The position numbers and the translations under genes were made by a program. DNA of 64,000 nt from Gammaproteobacteria bacterium. GTDB taxonomy: Bacteria > Pseudomonadota > Gammaproteobacteria > Pseudomonadales > Cellvibrionaceae. Shown here in pieces: positions 31,136 through 40,033 of this stretch. The notes beneath the pieces were generated by a model, which saw only the letters and a list, made by a program, of their open reading frames with translations, ran no database searches and was not told the DNA's origin. The stretch is from the NCBI GenBank assembly GCA_021151835.1, contig JAGKWO010000024.1:1-64000 (forward strand), written 5' to 3'. Numbering within the stretch: the first letter of the stretch is position 1; the number at the start of each line of letters is the position of its first letter.

Positions 31136-34100
31136 CAGCTAGATTCCTCCATTACAGAGGAGAGCTGTTCTACAAATAAGTCTCCGGCAGTTTTAGCCCC
31201 GGCATCATTTCCGTGTTGAAGGCTTATACGATCAATTTCTTCTAGAATGCGCGAGGCCTCAGCAACATTCCGCTCCTCAAATCCGCGAGGCAATGGAGTT
31301 TCCGGGCGCTCAGCAATCCCCCTGTAGTAGTCAATTAATTTCCCAACGTATTCAGCTGCTTCTACTTCGGATATTCCAAATTCGCGCATATATTTTGCAC
31401 GCTCGGTTTTTTCATCTTTTTCGGTACCGGCTAGACTGAGATATAGCGAAGGAGGGACATTTCTAAAAAGTGCTTCCATGTTTTCAGACAATACGACACC
31501 TTCGGTGTATTTTTTTGGCTCCTTTCGAGCAGAAAGCATTAGTTGTTTTTGTTCTTCGGATAGATTTTTAAATCGTGCAACATCTTCAATTTCCTCTTGT
31601 GGCATAACTAAACAGATCCACCATTCGATCATGTTTAGCATCTTCTTAGCTGCATCTGGGAAGTCAGCCATGTTTTGAGTTGCCACCCACCACCAAGCGC
31701 CAAGTTTCCTCCACATTTTTACAACTTTAACTACGAAAGGAGCCAATAGTGGATTGGTGGTAATGATGTGCCCTTCGTCAGTTAACATGACGATTGGTCG
31801 CTCATCGTGTTGATGCTTTTCTGCAAGATTATTGATACGCATCATGATGGATGTGTACGCAATGGACAGTTGAGCGTTGTAACCTTCGCGCGCAAATGTT
31901 GCGAGATCTACAATAGTGACGTCGGTGTCAGGCCAAGCTTCGCCCTCTGTATTAAATACTTCACCTTCAAATCCATCACAAAACATGCGAAGCGACTCTC
32001 CCATCTCAAACGCTCTCATGCGGCGATGTTCGGGATATGAGAGATCGTCTTTGATCACATTGAATCCATGTGCAACATCTTCTGTTTTTGTTTTTCGACC
32101 CAGTGATTTTGCATGGCGAGCGCCGTGAAGAATGGCATCACGAATCATTCGTCTATCGGCACGCGTTAGTTTTTTTGCCTCCTCTTCTTCACCGCCTGTA
32201 ATCATTAGGGTTGCAACGATTTCCATTTCGCCCATGATGTCCCGCTGTTCGTCGCCCTCTTCCCTATCCTCTGAGCCGTCTTCCTCGTTCATCATCATGC
32301 TGGCAATAAGATCCATTGCTGCCTTGCTGCGGACTTGCTTGCGCTCTTTGTCAGTTAGCTCGTTATAGGTTTTATAAATAACGTTTCCGCCATGCTCAAC
32401 TTTGATTTTTTCGGGGATGTGCGCGCGAACGTCTTCCTCGGTAAATAATGTTTTATCGCTAACAATCCGCGAACCAAGAAGAAGCTCTTTGTCCTCACAT
32501 TCAAGGAGCTTGTCTGCGTCGGCATAAGGGGGCAGTGTTACACCCGATCCAGGCTTAAGCTGCACCTTGTTGACCGTAAGTCCTTTTGTGGCGAAATGGT
32601 CTCCAAGAAGACCAAAGGAGTTACCCGCTTCAACGATAAATAGGCGCGGTCTGAGCAATGCCATGATTTGGCCGCTCATATTGTTGATGGTTGCAGATTT
32701 ACCCGCACCCGTAGGCCCAAGAATTAACCCATGGGCGTTTTTCTTCCGATCTTCTCCGTGAAATGGGTCGAAGGATATGGGTTCACCCCCACGGTTAAAC
32801 ATCGTTTGCCCGGGATTTCCTGTGCCTCTATGTCTGCCAAATACAGATGAAAGATTTGCCAGATGTTGTGACCATACTGGACGGGTAGCCTTATAGTTTT
32901 TATCCATCCTTGGCTCGTAAACCATCGGGAGGTTATAGATATAGGCATCTAACCCTAATGATTCATCCTCTTCGCGGACGGGCGAGAGCTGATTGGTAAG
33001 CAGCATCGTGCTTACTTGGTTTGTTTTTTTTCGGAGGTCCTTAAGATCTTCGCCACGGATGTACACACACATCATCGCGCGGTAGAGTTTATGTTTGCTC
33101 CCCATCAATCCTTTGGCAGTCTCACAGTCTTTACGCGCAAAAGTCGCATCAACTGATTCACCTTTTGATTTGTCCTGGATGCGATTAATGTGAGCCTGAA
33201 CCTCATCTTGGGGGGTGATGATGATAGTTGTGGCCATAATTGTGCCGGGTGGCATTTTGTCCATCATGCATGATGCTTTACCGGTAGAAGCACCATCAGG
33301 GGATACCGCTCCAACTTCACCAGCGATCTGGCCTATTTTTGGTGTACGGCGAAGTTTATGTACTCTCACACAACGGTGTGGCAACTCATCAAACCACCAT
33401 GTTTGTGAATTGGCATCTGATCGGGGTAAATTAAAAAATAAGCTTTCCGCAAGGTCATCTCCGTAAGGCAGCTCATCATCTGGAGTGAAGCTCGCCATTT
33501 CACGGAAGCGACTCTTATCGCCCTGGGTGAGTAATGGGCGCGGATTGAACCAATTCAGTAACCAGTCGTAAAACATTTTTCCAGTGTTGCGAATGAGGCC
33601 AATTCCCGCGTCACGAAAAGCTGTTTCTAATTTTTGGATGGTGTCATTCAGTTCTTCCTCGGGGGTCATCCCAGAATAGGCTTTCCAATTCGGCGGTAGT
33701 CTGCGATAGACGACCATTTTTATCCGGCGAATCTTTCCGCCCCAAGGCGCATCAAGGACCTCTTTGTCTTCGAAAAGGCCACCCTCCTTGCAGATACCAC
33801 GAAGATGCTTTTCCATGAGCTCAAGCCAATCTTTTGTAAATTCAGTATCTTTGCAGTAAGACTTTGGGTACTCCTTCAGACGCTGGATGTATTCCTCCAT
33901 GTTATCGTCATCATAGGTGTACTGCTGGATGATCCAAGGTCCACCAGTGAACTCCTCAAAACAATCCTGCAATGCATCCTGAATTTTATCTCGACGATCC
34001 TGTAGCCAATTGTAAGAGCGGCCCTCAGTCGCAATTGGCACCACGTCAAACACCGCACCAACAGATTTGCCATCATCCAATAGAATTGTTTTCGAATCCG

Positions 34101-34287
34101 TTTGGTATTCGTACCAAGGTAATTTCGAGATAAACGAAGAGGGTCGCCCGTACATACGAGCTACCTCGGGAGTCTGAAGTGGCTTTTTCTTTTCTTCGAC
34201 CGTATTTGTCTCTTTATGCGGTGAGTCTACCGATTGCGAAGATTTCACAGGCGCAAAGACGTCAATTAACTGCTGAAATACACTCAC
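31135..34287 (-). CDS. traC: VirB4/TraC-type conjugation ATPase (TIGR03744)
   Basis: At 1,050 aa this is the type G VirB4 ATPase. Walker A GPTGAGKS lies near residue 524 and Walker B VMLTDEGH near 834, followed by ATQNMADFPDAAKKML. The N-terminal half has the VirB4 domain (residues ~75-460). An acidic insert (NEEDGSEDREEGDEQRD, about 670-690) is between Walker motifs. It would power pilus assembly and substrate passage at the inner membrane. It overlaps or abuts its neighbours, in the middle of the core tra operon. Confidence 0.95.
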   Translation of the reverse strand: MSVFQQLIDVFAPVKSSQSVDSPHKETNTVEEKKKPLQTPEVARMYGRPSSFISKLPWYEYQTDSKTILLDDGKSVGAVFDVVPIATEGRSYNWLQDRRDKIQDALQDCFEEFTGGPWIIQQYTYDDDNMEEYIQRLKEYPKSYCKDTEFTKDWLELMEKHLRGICKEGGLFEDKEVLDAPWGGKIRRIKMVVYRRLPPNWKAYSGMTPEEELNDTIQKLETAFRDAGIGLIRNTGKMFYDWLLNWFNPRPLLTQGDKSRFREMASFTPDDELPYGDDLAESLFFNLPRSDANSQTWWFDELPHRCVRVHKLRRTPKIGQIAGEVGAVSPDGASTGKASCMMDKMPPGTIMATTIIITPQDEVQAHINRIQDKSKGESVDATFARKDCETAKGLMGSKHKLYRAMMCVYIRGEDLKDLRKKTNQVSTMLLTNQLSPVREEDESLGLDAYIYNLPMVYEPRMDKNYKATRPVWSQHLANLSSVFGRHRGTGNPGQTMFNRGGEPISFDPFHGEDRKKNAHGLILGPTGAGKSATINNMSGQIMALLRPRLFIVEAGNSFGLLGDHFATKGLTVNKVQLKPGSGVTLPPYADADKLLECEDKELLLGSRIVSDKTLFTEEDVRAHIPEKIKVEHGGNVIYKTYNELTDKERKQVRSKAAMDLIASMMMNEEDGSEDREEGDEQRDIMGEMEIVATLMITGGEEEEAKKLTRADRRMIRDAILHGARHAKSLGRKTKTEDVAHGFNVIKDDLSYPEHRRMRAFEMGESLRMFCDGFEGEVFNTEGEAWPDTDVTIVDLATFAREGYNAQLSIAYTSIMMRINNLAEKHQHDERPIVMLTDEGHIITTNPLLAPFVVKVVKMWRKLGAWWWVATQNMADFPDAAKKMLNMIEWWICLVMPQEEIEDVARFKNLSEEQKQLMLSARKEPKKYTEGVVLSENMEALFRNVPPSLYLSLAGTEKDEKTERAKYMREFGISEVEAAEYVGKLIDYYRGIAERPETPLPRGFEERNVAEASRILEEIDRISLQHGNDAGAKTAGDLFVEQLSSVMEESS

Positions 34288-34291
34288 ACTG

Positions 34292-34702
34292 TTACTCCTC
34301 TTTGCCGCTAGATAAATCGCTCAGTTCACCAGGCATGGCATACTGGTCTTTTTCCCACATTTTAAATTCCGTGATGTAGCCAGGTACCGGCACCTTGTCT
34401 TTAGTAGAAAGGTGCGGAGCAACAAACATGTACATCGTTGGATTTGGTAAAAAGCGGAATTTCGATTGAAGCTGATTTTTTTCAGTTCTCACGTAATCGC
34501 TTAAATCAACATCACCTTCCTGCATATCACGACGCAACAATGAACGGCTCTGCTGAAGCTTTTGCTTGCCAACACTCTGCATATGTCTTTCATAGACGGT
34601 CTGCATGTTGTCATTGGGAACGGGCAAGATTGAATCCTTTGAAGCGCAGCCGCTCAGGACATTAATCAAGCTGCCGATTAGTACGATCATTAAAATTCGC
34701 AT
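34292..34702 (-). CDS. TIGR03751-family conjugation lipoprotein
   Basis: The 136-aa product has a signal peptide and lipobox LSGC (Cys19), then a soluble body with conserved-looking RFLPNPTMYMFVAPHLS, PVPGYITEFKMWEKDQYAMPGE. It corresponds to the small TraV/VirB7-like lipoprotein of type G systems, which would join the outer-membrane core with the VirB9- and VirB10-like proteins. It overlaps the VirB10-like gene by 41 bp. Confidence 0.85.
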   Translation of the reverse strand: MRILMIVLIGSLINVLSGCASKDSILPVPNDNMQTVYERHMQSVGKQKLQQSRSLLRRDMQEGDVDLSDYVRTEKNQLQSKFRFLPNPTMYMFVAPHLSTKDKVPVPGYITEFKMWEKDQYAMPGELSDLSSGKEE

Positions 34703-36215
34703 AGTGGTTTACCTTTCTGCCTTCAGGGTCATAATCAACTTTTAATTCCTCGGTCACATGAACGTGTAACGTAGTGCCGGGGGGTATATAAATCGCATCG
34801 AAAGAGTTCGCTTGGCGGGCGTCGAGCCAATCTGTTACTTCATTAATACTTTCACTGATTGCCGTATTTTGAGCGACAATACCGGGATCACCGGTCAGTC
34901 CTCGCGTCATACCTGTACCATTTGTCTGTGTTGTAAATTGGCTTTGTGCTTGTGCGTTCGCGTAAGACGCACCTGCAGTCAATGCCACCCGAGAAGTTAA
35001 GTACGATGGCGCATTAGTAATGCGTTTACCCGTGATACAGGGGGTTCCATATTGGTCTGAAAACCAAGCGAGTTTCTCTTTCGCTTTAGTGCCAGGCTCA
35101 GGAATTGTTTGTATGGTGCCGTCAGCAAAAGTAAACGTCATTGAGTTGATATCGCCGCTCACGCACGATAATGTCCAATCACCTTTTGCGATCCCGGACA
35201 TCATGATTCCAACAACGCCAGGTATTTCAATTCCATTCGAGGAAAGGTTTTCTTCACCAATAATGATTTTGAATGGATATGGATCTATGACTTGGCCATT
35301 AACAGGAATACGACCAAGCATTGCAGTCATTGAGACGGAACTTATCAGTGTCGCTTCTACTGGAATTGTGTAAGCCTTAATAGAACGCTCAGCTTTAGTT
35401 TTTTTCTTGTCCTTAGTTGGTCCTTTGGCAATTGCTGGTGTTTTATCTTTAATCGTTTGCGAGAAATCAGGCAGCGTGACTTTTGTAGGGTCTTTTGGGT
35501 CTACACTTGCTTCAATTGGGTTTGTCCACACTACCTGATCGTAATCGACCTGGTTGCCGTTATCGTCATAACCTAATCCACTTGGGATTCCAGCGGACCC
35601 GATGTCATACCCGTTTGCAGTTTTTCCACCTTGCTGGAGATTGGCTTGCTGGTTTGCTTTTGTTGGCTTATTTGGATTTCCGCGATTTTCAAACTCGTCA
35701 ATTTTGCGTTGAAGCTTCTCGATAAGGCCGTTAGTTAATTCTTGGTTGTGTTTGTTTTCACGCTCCTTTTCCTCAAGCTCTCGCTGCGCATTGTTCATCT
35801 TTCCATCGATGCGCTTCTCAAGCTCTTCTTTCATCTTCAAAAGTTTTTCAATTTCTTGCTTTTGTTTTTTATTTTCAGCTTGTAACTTTTCTGAATCCTG
35901 ACGAACAGCGCGGGTTTCATTGGTCAATGTACGCATTGTCTCTACGGGACTATCAACATCTACGCCATATTCCTTTTCCAAATATTCGTCGTCCATCGGA
36001 TCAACTTCCAATCCGTTATCGTCTTTCTTTGGACCGTGATCGATAGATTCCAAATCACTCATATCGACAGCTGTATTATTAGAAGACTGCCCACTTTCAA
36101 CCTGCGCGGCAGTTGACGCCGTTGGAGTGTCTTTTTTGAAATATTTAGCAATGACAACAATCAGTACGCTGACTGCTATCGCTCCTATAATTTTCACAAC
36201 AATATTGGATTTCAT
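34662..36215 (-). CDS. TIGR03752/PFL_4705 VirB10/TraB-like core protein
   Basis: The start at 36215 is preferred: it begins MKSNIVVKIIGAIAVSVLIVVIAKYF, a standard cytoplasmic-TM N-terminus, and avoids an overlap. The 517-aa protein then has a coiled coil (~residues 95-175) and a C-terminal TrbI/VirB10-like beta domain (VEATLISSVSMTAMLGRIPVNGQVIDPYPFKIIIGEENL...) with a disulfide-candidate Cys pair. It would span inner and outer membranes in the channel core. Confidence 0.88.
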   Translation of the reverse strand: MKSNIVVKIIGAIAVSVLIVVIAKYFKKDTPTASTAAQVESGQSSNNTAVDMSDLESIDHGPKKDDNGLEVDPMDDEYLEKEYGVDVDSPVETMRTLTNETRAVRQDSEKLQAENKKQKQEIEKLLKMKEELEKRIDGKMNNAQRELEEKERENKHNQELTNGLIEKLQRKIDEFENRGNPNKPTKANQQANLQQGGKTANGYDIGSAGIPSGLGYDDNGNQVDYDQVVWTNPIEASVDPKDPTKVTLPDFSQTIKDKTPAIAKGPTKDKKKTKAERSIKAYTIPVEATLISSVSMTAMLGRIPVNGQVIDPYPFKIIIGEENLSSNGIEIPGVVGIMMSGIAKGDWTLSCVSGDINSMTFTFADGTIQTIPEPGTKAKEKLAWFSDQYGTPCITGKRITNAPSYLTSRVALTAGASYANAQAQSQFTTQTNGTGMTRGLTGDPGIVAQNTAISESINEVTDWLDARQANSFDAIYIPPGTTLHVHVTEELKVDYDPEGRKVNHYANFNDRTNRQLD

Positions 36216-36228
36216 ATATTTGCCCCAC

Positions 36229-37101
36229 TTACTTGTTCGACTTTGATCGTCTTGAGCCCTTCTTATCGGCCTCAAGATCTTGGTAGTAAGTCCACGGGTA
36301 AAGCGTTTCGCTCAGTGGCTTTTCTGATATAAGGTATAGAACTGTGCTATCGCCTGGGTGGCCCGCAGGTTTTAGCGAATGATGCTGAAATGTTGCATAG
36401 GCAAATGGTAAATTCAGATCGAGATAATCCAGCTTTACTTGTGATTCAGACAAATTTCTAATGTAAATCCCAGCAAGGTAGTAACCACCACCAAAATAGG
36501 CAACAATCGCTTCAGCATGGGTTTTGAGTTTGTTCCCACCTTTAAATAATCTAATCGCACCCTTAACACCCACTGCGGTTTCAGAAATACCTCGGGTATC
36601 ATTGTGCAGTCTGCTTGGACCATATAAGCGCTGAGCCGCAAACCTTGTAAGATCGATGGGTGTTACCTCGATTTTCTCGATAGATTTCGTGGGTGCCTCT
36701 TCTTGTTTAGCGTCTTGATTCTCAACAAGGTTCTCAGATGCCATATAAATTCTTACATCTTCGAGCGGGCTCTGATTTTCAGCAGCTTTTTTTGCAATCA
36801 AATCGATCAAAAGGACTCGACCGTCTGATGCTCGCTTAACTTGTATGCGCTGCTTATCAAAAGTTTCGTTCGGAAGTATGTGAATTGCACCTTGTGCTGA
36901 TTGAACGCGAAAAAGATTTTTCGCTTTTTGTCCTTTGGTCATGCCAACTGATACATGATCACCAAATTGAATGCTTCTCTCTTGTCCTTCCAGTAATTGA
37001 ATTGTGACCGGAAGGTTTTCGTAATGAATTATTTCAGTAGCAGACACATGGGTGCTTAATATGGCCAATAGTCCTATTGAGGCTAAAATCGATCTTTTCA
37101 T
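36229..37101 (-). CDS. TIGR03749/PFL_4704 VirB9/TraK-like protein
   Basis: The 290-aa product has a clean signal peptide (MKRSILASIGLLAILSTHVSA). Its body is beta-rich, with FGDHVSVGMTKGQ near residue 45, consistent with a TraK/VirB9-like outer-membrane core subunit of the type G secretion channel. The start overlaps the preceding stop by 1 bp, so the two are translationally coupled. Confidence 0.85.
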   Translation of the reverse strand: MKRSILASIGLLAILSTHVSATEIIHYENLPVTIQLLEGQERSIQFGDHVSVGMTKGQKAKNLFRVQSAQGAIHILPNETFDKQRIQVKRASDGRVLLIDLIAKKAAENQSPLEDVRIYMASENLVENQDAKQEEAPTKSIEKIEVTPIDLTRFAAQRLYGPSRLHNDTRGISETAVGVKGAIRLFKGGNKLKTHAEAIVAYFGGGYYLAGIYIRNLSESQVKLDYLDLNLPFAYATFQHHSLKPAGHPGDSTVLYLISEKPLSETLYPWTYYQDLEADKKGSRRSKSNK

Positions 37102-37769
37102 TATTCAGTACCCGCCTGCTTGCCTGAAGTATCTTGAACATTAACGTTTTCTTGCTGGTTTCCTTCCAATCGTTTTGGATTTCTGTAATAACCATCAAGC
37201 GCGAGTCCCCATAAATTACATTCCGGATCTACATCCCACTTAACAATCCTGATTGGATATCGAACGAAAATGTCCTTTACCGTTTCAGAACGGAATGTCT
37301 CTTTTATATTCACATCGTAAAATGCTACCCAGGTTTCTGCGGACTCTGTGAAAACCCTTTTTTCGTTGTAGGGTCGATCAGGCATTTCCTGCAGCGCTCT
37401 CGTGCGATTTAGCTCATGTTTTTTCAGACGTTGTTCATAATCCCTTTCAAGTTCGCCTTTGAATCGAGGGGTGACGTAACAGCTCAGGCGATCTATTTGT
37501 TTTTTATAGTCATCAACGCCAAGAACAGGCCAATTGTTCATTTGCTGAAAAATGTAGAGGCCAAATGCATAAACATTGAATGGGTGCCTCTCTCCAATAC
37601 CACGCGTTGAACCTGTGCGTAAATCAGGCGGAATATCGATTTTTATATGTTCCGGAGATTTATACCAACCCCATAGGGTTACAAGTAAACAGATCGAAAG
37701 AAAAATGATTATTGCTCTGAGCGTGGAGATGTGTGCGTCTCTCCCGTCCAACGCCTTTTTGGTGCGCAT
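37101..37769 (-). CDS. TIGR03746/PFL_4703 VirB8-like protein
   Basis: The 222-aa protein has a short cytoplasmic N-terminus, one membrane segment (LRAIIIFLSICLLVTLWGW, residues 18-36) and a periplasmic domain with HPFNVYAFGLYIFQQMNNWP, SCYVTPRFKGELERDYEQR, and WVAFYDVNIKETF...VRYPIRIVKWDVDPECNLWGLALDGY. This is the typical VirB8-like layout of type G systems, an assembly hub between inner and outer membrane parts. Confidence 0.88.
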   Translation of the reverse strand: MRTKKALDGRDAHISTLRAIIIFLSICLLVTLWGWYKSPEHIKIDIPPDLRTGSTRGIGERHPFNVYAFGLYIFQQMNNWPVLGVDDYKKQIDRLSCYVTPRFKGELERDYEQRLKKHELNRTRALQEMPDRPYNEKRVFTESAETWVAFYDVNIKETFRSETVKDIFVRYPIRIVKWDVDPECNLWGLALDGYYRNPKRLEGNQQENVNVQDTSGKQAGTE

Positions 37770-37772
37770 GGG

Positions 37773-38180
37773 TTATTCCTCGGGTTTAAATTCGATTTTC
37801 TTAACTGGATTTTCTCGACGAATATCCCAGCTTTGGCTTGTATCTATGTAACCAAAGCTGATAAATGAAATTTTTTGTTGTGCCATTTTTTTTAGGTAAA
37901 CGATATGTAAACCGTCTGGCATTCTGCGCTTTAGATTTTTGAGATAGTTACCAATTAAAATTAGTGTCGTAATTGACAAACCACTTCCAAGTGCCACGCC
38001 CCATAACCCATAACCAAAAGGGATAAGGGCAATAATTGAGGTTGGAATCCAAAAGATAAGCGCTGAAAAAATGATAAAAACAACTTCGCTATCGGTGAGT
38101 CCTCGAAAGACGACAGGCTCATCAATGAGCCTGTCTGGAATGAACTCGATTTCTCGCCCGTTCATACCTGCATCTTTCAT
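37773..38180 (-). CDS. TIGR03750-family conjugation membrane protein
   Basis: The 135-aa product has IPDRLIDEPVVFRGLTDSEV followed by two membrane segments (VVFIIFSALIFWIPTSIIALI, GLWGVALGSGLSITTLILIG) and RRMPDGLHIVYLKK, recalling VirB3/TraL-like proteins of 100-140 aa. It overlaps the pilin-like gene stop by 1 bp. Confidence 0.85.
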   Translation of the reverse strand: MKDAGMNGREIEFIPDRLIDEPVVFRGLTDSEVVFIIFSALIFWIPTSIIALIPFGYGLWGVALGSGLSITTLILIGNYLKNLKRRMPDGLHIVYLKKMAQQKISFISFGYIDTSQSWDIRRENPVKKIEFKPEE

Positions 38181-38551
38181 TAGAAAATGATTCCGGCAGC
38201 TTCAGTCAGCAAATAGATAACGAATACGAGTAACAGCACGCCCATCATTCCGTGCATACCCATATCGCTCCAGGTTTTTTTGCCAGTTGATATTTCGCTG
38301 TAAACCGCAAGGCAGTTTCGTGCAACCGCCGTAAATGCCAAACAGCCAAGGACAAGCCCAACGACAATTAGAATGTCGTAGGCATAGCCTTTCATCAAAC
38401 CAATATAATCACCATCAGCTGCAGCGTTAGATGGATCGGCTGTATCGGGCAGTGCAGCATGAACATTTGTTGCAGCCAGAAGGGCCGCACCTGTAATCAG
38501 CTGAGTGGTCGCCCACACTTTTGCTTTTCCTTTTTTTAAAACGTTTTTCAT
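38180..38551 (-). CDS. TIGR03745/PFL_4702 pilin-like membrane protein
   Basis: The 123-aa product has a long leader (MKNVLKKGKAKVWATTQLITGAALLAATNVHAALP, cleavage after AHA-like VHA) and two membrane segments separated by a basic loop, the VirB2/TraA-like plan. It may be the major pilin or a membrane subunit. The ATG follows AGGA. The gene begins 29 bp after the preceding stop. Confidence 0.82.
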   Translation of the reverse strand: MKNVLKKGKAKVWATTQLITGAALLAATNVHAALPDTADPSNAAADGDYIGLMKGYAYDILIVVGLVLGCLAFTAVARNCLAVYSEISTGKKTWSDMGMHGMMGVLLLVFVIYLLTEAAGIIF

Positions 38552-38580
38552 GAGGAACTCCTAGAGACCGGTTGGAAAAA

Positions 38581-38820
38581 TCAATTAATAAGTAGGTAAA
38601 GGATCACGCTTAAAACAAAAACAGATCTGGCCCATACGGTTAACATCTCTTTCGCTTTAATGTGATCATCTCCCCAATTTACGTAAGCCGTATAGCAGAC
38701 CCATGCGACATACAAGATTGCCACTGTTGCTCCGATTGCTTGAATTCCCCACAGGAGATCTGCGGCTGAGAAGCTGCCCCCGGTTCCTTCTTGAAAAGCG
38801 GTTGCTTGAGCGGCGTTCAC
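38581..38820 (-). CDS. TIGR03758/PFL_4701 small membrane protein (DUF3262)
   Basis: The 79-aa protein matches the family: AFQEGTGGSFSAADLLWGIQAIGATVAILYVAWVCYTAYVNWGDDHI..., then a second segment (SVFVLSVILYLLI). It is always found beside the TIGR03745 gene in type G systems. It could be a minor pilin or pilus-assembly helper. Its start overlaps the preceding stop by 1 bp. Confidence 0.85.
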   Translation of the reverse strand: MNAAQATAFQEGTGGSFSAADLLWGIQAIGATVAILYVAWVCYTAYVNWGDDHIKAKEMLTVWARSVFVLSVILYLLIN

Positions 38821-39128
38821 TATTGATGCTCCGTGTAACGAGTTGACAAAGCATCAATTGATGAAGGGATTACCGGTTCCATAGGCACTTCTAGGTGCTC
38901 TGAAATGCCCGTCCGGATTTTTCGTAGATCGCTTAATAGCGACTGGTAATCAAATGTGGTTCGATCATTCGGATTGCTATGCGCATGAGCTGTTTTTACA
39001 AGCGCTTCAAGAGCGGCCAATTCGGTCTCAATTTTTGATAGTGCTTCACGCTCCGCCCAAATGTCCGCGCGGGAAACAAGTGATATCCAAAGAAGGCTTA
39101 CCAGAAAAATAATGATTGTTTTTTTCAT
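38820..39128 (-). CDS. RAQPRD-family periplasmic protein (TIGR01690)
   Basis: The 102-aa product has a signal peptide (MKKTIIIFLVSLLWISLVSRA) and a helical body EREALSKIETELAALEALVKTAHAHSNPNDRTTFDYQSLLSDLRKIRTGISEHLEVPMEPV, the family's characteristic spacing, but the eponymous RAQPRD string is not conserved here. It is the first gene of the second tra operon and lies downstream of the shared promoter motif. Confidence 0.78.
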   Translation of the reverse strand: MKKTIIIFLVSLLWISLVSRADIWAEREALSKIETELAALEALVKTAHAHSNPNDRTTFDYQSLLSDLRKIRTGISEHLEVPMEPVIPSSIDALSTRYTEHQ

Positions 39129-39201
39129 ATAATCTCGCGGTGCTTTGTGTGGTTCTTTCGCGAGAGTGATTTAATCAAAAATGGTCTGTCATAGATCTTG
39201 A

Positions 39202-39232
39202 AATTGGATCTCAGCTAAGTGACCCATTAAGG
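39202..39232. promoter_or_regulatory. Shared tra-promoter motif, copy 1
   Basis: 31 bp (AATTGGATCTCAG, variable 5 bp, TGACCCATT, AGG) match 45629-45659 at 26 positions. Both copies lie 64-105 bp upstream of the first gene of a tra operon, in the same orientation. Confidence 0.6.
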
Positions 39233-39243
39233 ACAAAAACAAA

Positions 39244-39266
39244 AAAGGCTGCACAAGGCAGCCTTT
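39244..39266 (-). terminator. Terminator of the traD operon
   Basis: AAAGGCTGC/GCAGCCTTT form a 9-bp stem with a 5-nt loop; on the minus strand a T-run follows. It ends the 45.6-39.3 kb unit, 24 bp after the DUF4400 gene. Confidence 0.85.
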
Positions 39267-39289
39267 GATTTGTTGTTGTTTTTATGAAA

Positions 39290-40033
39290 TCACAGGTACT
39301 TTTTAAATTTGCTCGTCATGACTAACAAAACAAGTCCAAACAAGACTGCGAATGGCGTAATGATGTAATTCGGGTGAATGCTGTTGGGAATTGATAAATA
39401 AACCACCCAAGCACCAACAAGCGCTGGAAACGAAAACTGTTTTGCCCAATGATAGATGTAGGCCGATTCGTTCCCACCTCCCCAACGGCGAAGATCTCGC
39501 TGCATTAGCCCATCCGCCACCCCCACCAGTCCAAACAAGACAAATGTTGGCATTGAAAGAATCAAGATCGATAAGCGAATGAAAAACATAACCAATATGT
39601 ATATGGCAGACATGAAATAATTGTAATACTCATTAATGAGTCCTTTAAAAAACCCCATGAACTTCCCATCATCTGTTGTTTTTGTTCGAGCGCGAGTTAT
39701 CTTCTCTACGACACCTGAGTTAATAAACAAAAAGTCCACAAGGTCACTGATGTAGTTACTGGCTTTATTGATAGCACCCTCGTTAATTGAATCGTGAACC
39801 AAAGAACTATTCAGATACTCTATTTCCTGCATCATCATTCGCTCTGAGTGTTTATAGCCTTCCTCGGGGTAGTAGACCGTTATTCCTATCCACTCGATAA
39901 TGATTGATAGGATTGCAGAGAGAATTAACAGTCCAATCACCTTCATGATGAAAGCAAACGTTTTCCCTATAAAACCTTGTGGTTTTGACGGGCGACTATT
40001 TGAATTATTCTGATTATCGTCCATCACACCCAC
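39290..40033 (-). CDS. TIGR03747/PFL_4697 DUF4400 membrane protein
   Basis: The 247-aa protein has four or more hydrophobic segments: FAFIMKVIGLLILSAILSIIIEW, FMSAIYILVMFFIRLSILILSMPTFVLFGLVG and FPALVGAWVVYLSI..., with DGLMQRDLRRWGGGNESAYIYHWAKQ between, typical of the family that always follows TraD in type G and SXT systems. It likely helps coupling-protein function. The start overlaps traD by 10 bp. Confidence 0.88.
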   Translation of the reverse strand: MGVMDDNQNNSNSRPSKPQGFIGKTFAFIMKVIGLLILSAILSIIIEWIGITVYYPEEGYKHSERMMMQEIEYLNSSLVHDSINEGAINKASNYISDLVDFLFINSGVVEKITRARTKTTDDGKFMGFFKGLINEYYNYFMSAIYILVMFFIRLSILILSMPTFVLFGLVGVADGLMQRDLRRWGGGNESAYIYHWAKQFSFPALVGAWVVYLSIPNSIHPNYIITPFAVLFGLVLLVMTSKFKKYL